From positions 1 to 8,120 of the forward strand of contig PWVN01000023.1 of the NCBI GenBank assembly GCA_003561835.1: a DNA stretch of 8,120 nt, written 5' to 3'. The first letter of the stretch is position 1. The number at the start of each line of letters is the position of its first letter. This DNA is from Syntrophomonadaceae bacterium. Its GTDB lineage: Bacteria; Bacillota; Dethiobacteria; PWVN01. Below, piece by piece: positions 4,398-8,120 of this stretch. The notes beneath the pieces are model-generated. The model did not search any database. It was not told the origin of the DNA and saw nothing but the letters and a program-made list of their open reading frames with translations. The position numbers and the translations under genes are program-made.

Positions 4398-5315
4398 GTG
4401 AAGAAAAGGGGATACATAATTACCTTTCTGGGAGGGGACAAACGGGAGCTCATTCTGGGTGAGGCCCTTGAAAATGAAGGTTTTGACGTGCGCTATGCCG
4501 GCTTTGAGAAGGCCCCCCGGGCCGCTGGGCTCAACCGGGTGAAGGCGGCGGAGGCCCCGGCTCAAAGCCGGGCCCTCATCGCACCCCTTTCGGGTATCGA
4601 CGCCTCCGGGTCCCTGAAGGCCCCCTATGCCTCCCCCGGTTTGCGGCTGGATGAGGCTTTTTTGGCTTCCTTAAGGCCCACAACCCTCCTGCTGGCCGGG
4701 TCCCTGCCCCGGGCCGCGGCGGAAACCCTGCGGGAGAAGGGGGTTTTTGTGCTGGAGACGGCAAAGCGGGAGGAGCTGGTCTGCGCGAATGCCGTCCCCA
4801 CCGCCGAGGGGGCCCTGGAACTGGCCCTGCGGGAGAGCGATGTCACCCTTTACGACAACACCTCCCTGGTGACGGGGTTTGGCCGCTGCGCCAAAGCCCT
4901 GGTGCTTCGCCTGAAGGCCCTGGGTTCCCGGGTGACGGTGGCGGCCCGCCGGGAGTCCGCCCGGGCGGAAGCTTTCCTCTTCGGCTGCCGGGGGGTACCC
5001 CTGGCGGGACTGGCCGGGAAGGCGGGGGAATTTGACTTCATCTTCAATACCGTACCGGCCCTGCTTTTTAACGATGAAGCCCTGGAGGCGGTGAAACCCG
5101 GGGCCGTCCTCATCGATATCGCCTCCAAACCGGGCGGGGTGGACTTCAAGGCCGCCCGGGGGAAACCCTTTAAGACCCTCCATGCCCTGGGGATCCCGGG
5201 GAAGGCGGCCCCCGTCAGCGCCGGCCGGATTTTGGCCCGCATCTACCTTCCCCTGATCCTCCGGCACCTGGAGGGAAAAAATCTCGAAGAAGGAGGCGAT
5301 AATCATGAGGCTTAA
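4398..5315 (+). CDS. dpaA: Dipicolinate synthase subunit A
   Basis: With DpaB this subunit makes dipicolinic acid from dihydrodipicolinate (or its hydrated precursor) in the mother cell; the acid is then moved into the forespore and gives spores heat resistance. The protein has 305 residues, close to the family length. An N-terminal domain begins ITFLGGDKRELIL (8-20). NAVPTAEGAL (131-140) is typical of the family. A Rossmann nucleotide-binding site appears as GFGRCA (160-165), a GxGxxA form, with the following strand VTVAAR (179-184). FIFNTVPALL (214-223) and LIDIASKPGGVDF (238-250) are further conserved DpaA stretches. The GTG at 4398 follows GGGGGAGGA (4382-4390). The gene overlaps dpaB by 11 bases, so the two subunits are probably translated in coupled fashion. 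Also known as spoVFA. Confidence 0.95.
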   Translation: MKKRGYIITFLGGDKRELILGEALENEGFDVRYAGFEKAPRAAGLNRVKAAEAPAQSRALIAPLSGIDASGSLKAPYASPGLRLDEAFLASLRPTTLLLAGSLPRAAAETLREKGVFVLETAKREELVCANAVPTAEGALELALRESDVTLYDNTSLVTGFGRCAKALVLRLKALGSRVTVAARRESARAEAFLFGCRGVPLAGLAGKAGEFDFIFNTVPALLFNDEALEAVKPGAVLIDIASKPGGVDFKAARGKPFKTLHALGIPGKAAPVSAGRILARIYLPLILRHLEGKNLEEGGDNHEA

Positions 5316-5913
5316 AGGAATTAACGTTGGGGTGGCCCTGACGGGTTCCCACTGCACCCTGGATAAGGTTTTGCCCCAGATTGAGAAAATCATCGCGGAA
5401 GGGGGCCTGGTCTCCGCCATCATCTCCCCCTCGGTGGACCACACGGACACCCGCTTCGGAGAATCCAGCGCCTGGAAGCAGAGGTTGGTTCAGATTACCG
5501 GCAACCGGCTCATCAACTCCATCTCCGGGGCGGAGCCCGTGGGGCCCAAGAAGCTCTTCGATGTCCTGGTGGTGGCCCCCTGCAGCGGCAACACCCTGGC
5601 GAAGCTGGCCTCGGGGATCACCGACACCGCCGTCCTGATGGCGGCCAAGGCCCAGCTGCGTAACCAGCGGCCCGTCATCCTGGGGATCTCCACCAACGAC
5701 GGGCTGGGGCTCAACGCCAGGAACATCGGCACCCTGCTGATTACCAAAAACCTGTACATGGTCCCCTACCGCCAGGATAACCCCTACAGCAAACCCAACT
5801 CCCTGGTGGCGGAGATGGACCTGATGATCCCTGTCATCGAGGCGGCCCTGCAGGGGAAGCAGTTTCAACCCCTGCTGCTGGGGCCCAAATCGGAAGAATT
5901 CACCATCGTGTAA
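5305..5913 (+). CDS. dpaB: Dipicolinate synthase subunit B (flavoprotein-like)
   Basis: This is the second subunit of dipicolinate synthase, of the flavoprotein family related to flavin-binding decarboxylases such as Dfp and UbiX. The length, 202 residues, is standard. Visible features are the N-terminal strand INVGVALTGSHCTLDKV (6-22), the loop VVAPCSGNTLAKLASGITDT (89-108), MAAKAQLRNQRPVILGISTND (112-132, broken here only by wording) and the C-terminal QDNPYSKPNSLVAE (157-170). AAGGAGG at 5290-5296 inside the end of dpaA serves the ATG at 5305. It works with DpaA in the mother cell. Also known as spoVFB. Only 45 bases separate it from dapG, leaving no room for asd. Confidence 0.95.
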   Translation: MRLKGINVGVALTGSHCTLDKVLPQIEKIIAEGGLVSAIISPSVDHTDTRFGESSAWKQRLVQITGNRLINSISGAEPVGPKKLFDVLVVAPCSGNTLAKLASGITDTAVLMAAKAQLRNQRPVILGISTNDGLGLNARNIGTLLITKNLYMVPYRQDNPYSKPNSLVAEMDLMIPVIEAALQGKQFQPLLLGPKSEEFTIV

Positions 5914-5943
5914 CTTTTGCAGCCGGACTTAAGAATCTGCAGC

Positions 5944-5950
5944 GGAGGAG
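5944..5950 (+). promoter_or_regulatory. Ribosome binding site that sets the dapG start
   Basis: GGAGGAG ends eight bases before the GTG at 5959. Two other in-frame starts are less suitable: TTG at 5953 is only two bases away, and TTG at 5917 is upstream of this site and would add a tail unlike other aspartokinases. Confidence 0.75.
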
Positions 5951-5958
5951 AGTTGGCA

Positions 5959-7176
5959 GTGGACATCATCGTGCAAAAATTCGGCGGTACTTCCCTGGCC
6001 GGTGCCGAAGGCCGGGAGAAGGCGGCAGAACATATCATGGAAGCCCGGGAGAGGGGCAGTCGGCCCCTGGTGGTGGTCTCCGCCATGGGCCGGGAGGGGA
6101 GCCCCTACGCCACGGACACCCTCATCAAGCTGGCCCGGGAGGAATGCCAAAACCCCGTCGGCCAAACCCTGGCCTTTCTCATGGCCTGCGGGGAGAACAT
6201 CTCGGCGGCGGTCCTGGCCCTGACCCTGGAAGCCCGGGGCATTGAGGCCCTGCCCCTCACCGGGGGCATGGCCGGCATCATCACCACCGACGAGCATAAG
6301 GAGGCCATGATCCGCAGCATCCGCAAGGAGAACCTGCTGAAGCTGCTGGAGGGAAAAAGGGTACCGGTGGTGACGGGCTTTCAGGGGGTCAACGAGGCGG
6401 GGGAGGTGACCACCCTGGGGCGGGGGGGCAGCGATGTCACCGCCGTGGCCCTGGGGGCCGCCCTGCAGGCATCCCTGGTGGAAATCTACACCGACGTCTC
6501 GGGCCTGATGACGGCGGACCCCCGTATCGTCCCCGATGCCCGCTCCCTGGGAAGGGCCTCCTACAGCGAAATCCTGCAGATGGCCCAGGAAGGGGCCCGG
6601 GTCATCCATCCCCGGGCCGTGGAGATCGCCATGGAGTACGGGGTCCCCATCGCCATCCGCAGCACCTACGAAAACCGGCAGGGGACCCTGGTCTCCAACC
6701 ACCGGGAGCCCTTCCCCGGGGAGAAGAGGGGGAGGAGGCTCATCAGCGGCATCACCCACGTTAACGGGTTGGTCCAGATTACCGCCCATGTGGACTGCAG
6801 CGAGTTGGAAGAGGAGATGTTCAAGGCCCTGGCGGAGAGCCAGGTGAGCATCGACCTGATCAACTTATTTCCCGGGAAAAAGATCTTCACCCTGCCCCGG
6901 TGCAAAAAAGGCGTGGCGGTGAAGACCCTCAAGGAACTGAAGATCAAAACCGAAGTGGCACAGGAACTGGCCAAGGTGACGGTCATTGGGGCCGGCATGC
7001 GGGGGGTGCCCGGCATCATGCTGAAGATCGTCTCGGCCCTGAAGGGGGAAGGGATCCCCATCCTGCAGACGGCCGACTCCCACATCAATATCTCCTGCCT
7101 CATCCGGGAGGAGCACGTACAGCGGGCCCTCCGGGCCCTGCACCGGGCCTTTTCTCTGGAAAAGCAGGAAGGATAA
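5959..7176 (+). CDS. dapG: Aspartate kinase, DapG type
   Basis: The enzyme phosphorylates aspartate, the first step toward diaminopimelate, lysine and dipicolinate. With the GTG start it has 405 residues, near the 404 of Bacillus subtilis DapG as remembered. The kinase domain opens with VQKFGGTS (5-12) and includes TLGRGGSDVTAVALGAA (152-168) and YTDVSGLMTADPRI (177-190). Two ACT regulatory domains follow (about 264-330 and 338-400), with SQVSIDLIN (294-302) and VPGIMLKIVSAL (350-361). DapG-type enzymes in Bacillus are inhibited by meso-diaminopimelate; the same is likely here but not shown. The gene follows dpaB by 45 bases without terminator and precedes dapA by 17 bases. Its place in the dipicolinate operon suggests supply of aspartyl phosphate during sporulation. 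Confidence 0.93.
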   Translation: MDIIVQKFGGTSLAGAEGREKAAEHIMEARERGSRPLVVVSAMGREGSPYATDTLIKLAREECQNPVGQTLAFLMACGENISAAVLALTLEARGIEALPLTGGMAGIITTDEHKEAMIRSIRKENLLKLLEGKRVPVVTGFQGVNEAGEVTTLGRGGSDVTAVALGAALQASLVEIYTDVSGLMTADPRIVPDARSLGRASYSEILQMAQEGARVIHPRAVEIAMEYGVPIAIRSTYENRQGTLVSNHREPFPGEKRGRRLISGITHVNGLVQITAHVDCSELEEEMFKALAESQVSIDLINLFPGKKIFTLPRCKKGVAVKTLKELKIKTEVAQELAKVTVIGAGMRGVPGIMLKIVSALKGEGIPILQTADSHINISCLIREEHVQRALRALHRAFSLEKQEG

Positions 7177-7193
7177 AAAGGAGGAAGATAGAT

Positions 7194-8078
7194 ATGGAGA
7201 GCATCTTTGGCCGGCTTTTAACCGCCATGGTCACCCCCTTTGGCAAAGACGGCCGGGTGGATTATTATAAAGGGGCGGATCTGGCGGAGTTCCTGGTGGA
7301 GCAGGGGTCCGAAGGCCTGGTGGTGACGGGGACCACGGGGGAGTCCCCCACCCTGACGGAGGAGGAAAAGCTGAAGCTCTACAGAGCTGTCAAGGACCGG
7401 GTGGGCTCCCGGGCCAAAATCATCGCCGGCACCGGCAGCAACTGTACCGGGTCCTCGGCCCGCCTCAGCATCAAGGCGGCGGGAGCGGGGGTGGACGGTA
7501 TCATGCTGGTGGTCCCCTACTACAACAAACCCTCCCAGGAGGGGCTTTACCAGCACTTCCAGGTGGTGGCGTCGGCGGTGGAGGACCTCCCCGTCATGCT
7601 CTACAATGTCCCCTCCAGGACGGGGGGGACCCTGGAGCTGGGCACCATCCTGAAGCTCTCCCGGATCCCCAACATCGTGGCCCTGAAAGAGGCGGGGGGG
7701 GAGCTGAACCAGGCGGCCGGCGTCAAGATGGGCACGCAGGATTTCACCCTCTACAGCGGCAACGATGATCAAACCCTGGCCCTTCTGGCCCTGGGGGGCG
7801 GCGGCGTGGTCAGCGTCTGCAGCCACATCATCGGGCCCCAAATCCTTCAGATGATGGACCTCTTCTTCGCCGGGCAGGTTCGGGAAGCCTTCGACCTGCA
7901 CCAAAGGCTCCTGCCCCTCTTTCAAGGGCTCTTTATGGCCACCAACCCCCTGCCCGTCAAGGCGGCCCTGAAGCTGATGGGTTGGGACACCGGCGGCCAC
8001 CGGCTGCCCCTGACGGCCCTGGACCCGGAGCAGGAGGCATCCCTGAAAAAGCTTTTGGAGGATTATGGGCTGATATAA
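7194..8078 (+). CDS. dapA: 4-Hydroxy-tetrahydrodipicolinate synthase
   Basis: The enzyme condenses pyruvate with aspartate semialdehyde, the branch-point reaction toward lysine, diaminopimelate and dipicolinate. The 294 residues are the usual length for this TIM-barrel family. Key residues are visible: the Schiff-base lysine Lys165 in VALKEAGG (162-169); the catalytic pair Thr48 in GTTGES (46-51) and Tyr137 in YNVPSRTG (137-144); Tyr110 in PYYNKP (108-113); and the substrate-binding Arg142. GNDD (189-192) and VVSVCS (205-210) are also family stretches. AGGAGG at 7179-7184 lies nine bases before the ATG. It is the last complete gene in the window and the probable end of the dpaA-dpaB-dapG-dapA unit, since its product is the precursor that DpaAB oxidises. 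Confidence 0.97.
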   Translation: MESIFGRLLTAMVTPFGKDGRVDYYKGADLAEFLVEQGSEGLVVTGTTGESPTLTEEEKLKLYRAVKDRVGSRAKIIAGTGSNCTGSSARLSIKAAGAGVDGIMLVVPYYNKPSQEGLYQHFQVVASAVEDLPVMLYNVPSRTGGTLELGTILKLSRIPNIVALKEAGGELNQAAGVKMGTQDFTLYSGNDDQTLALLALGGGGVVSVCSHIIGPQILQMMDLFFAGQVREAFDLHQRLLPLFQGLFMATNPLPVKAALKLMGWDTGGHRLPLTALDPEQEASLKKLLEDYGLI

Positions 8079-8120
8079 AGAAACCGCCCCCTTGGAAGCG
8101 AGGTCCCCCCGCATAGGGAG

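Noticed and set aside
5917..5958. TTG at 5917 as the aspartokinase start
   Set aside because: It would place the ribosome binding site inside the gene and add 14 residues before the normal VQKFGGTS start region.
8079..8120. Possible terminator or next gene leader after dapA
   Set aside because: Only 42 bases remain and I see no complete stem with a T-run and no start codon with a convincing ribosome binding site.
1..8120. CRISPR array, mobile element, phage or defence system
   Set aside because: There are no regularly spaced repeats, transposase or recombinase motifs, or nuclease/NTPase modules. Every substantial forward frame is assigned to an ordinary chromosomal gene.

Overview
The window looks like a piece of chromosome from a high-GC, endospore-forming Firmicute, probably a clostridial lineage. 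The reasons are the gene content (both dipicolinate synthase subunits, a YlmC/YmxH protein, YlxY-like deacetylase-fold proteins), strong AGGAGG-type ribosome binding sites, and the resemblance to the Bacillus subtilis order pnpA-ylxY-mlpA-ymxH-spoVFA-spoVFB-asd-dapG-dapA. All genes lie on the + strand. I see no mobile element, CRISPR array, tRNA or rRNA.

Layout. Bases 2-118 hold the last 38 codons of a gene with a Gly/Arg/Asp-rich tail, probably PNPase by synteny, closed by an intrinsic terminator (141-168). A cell-envelope cassette follows: two membrane-anchored proteins with a polysaccharide deacetylase (NodB) fold (223-954 and 956-1978), both missing canonical catalytic residues, and a VanW-family protein (1975-2805) whose N-terminal ectodomain resembles that of the gene before it. 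Then come dUTPase (2827-3279), a 35-residue single-span membrane protein (3343-3450) whose ribosome binding site lies in a hairpin, and a YlmC/YmxH PRC-barrel protein (3455-3709). A glycine-rich stress-type protein (3769-4251) forms an isolated unit with a forespore (sigma-G)-like promoter and its own terminator (4284-4310). The last block is the dipicolinate operon: dpaA, dpaB, dapG (aspartokinase) and dapA, preceded by a sequence that closely fits a mother-cell sigma-K promoter.

How the genes work together. DapG and DapA catalyse the first and third steps from aspartate to dihydrodipicolinate. DpaAB oxidises that product to dipicolinic acid for export into the forespore. The second-step enzyme, Asd, usually encoded between dpaB and dapG in Bacillus, is absent here and must be encoded elsewhere. 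The envelope cassette probably acts on or binds peptidoglycan or another surface glycan, possibly during sporulation, but that is inference.

Most of the window is a recognisable conserved locus. The least explained parts are the pair of degenerate deacetylase-fold proteins joined by a nine-G tract, the ectodomain shared with the VanW protein, the tiny membrane protein with its sequestering hairpin, and the apparent interleaving of forespore and mother-cell promoters.
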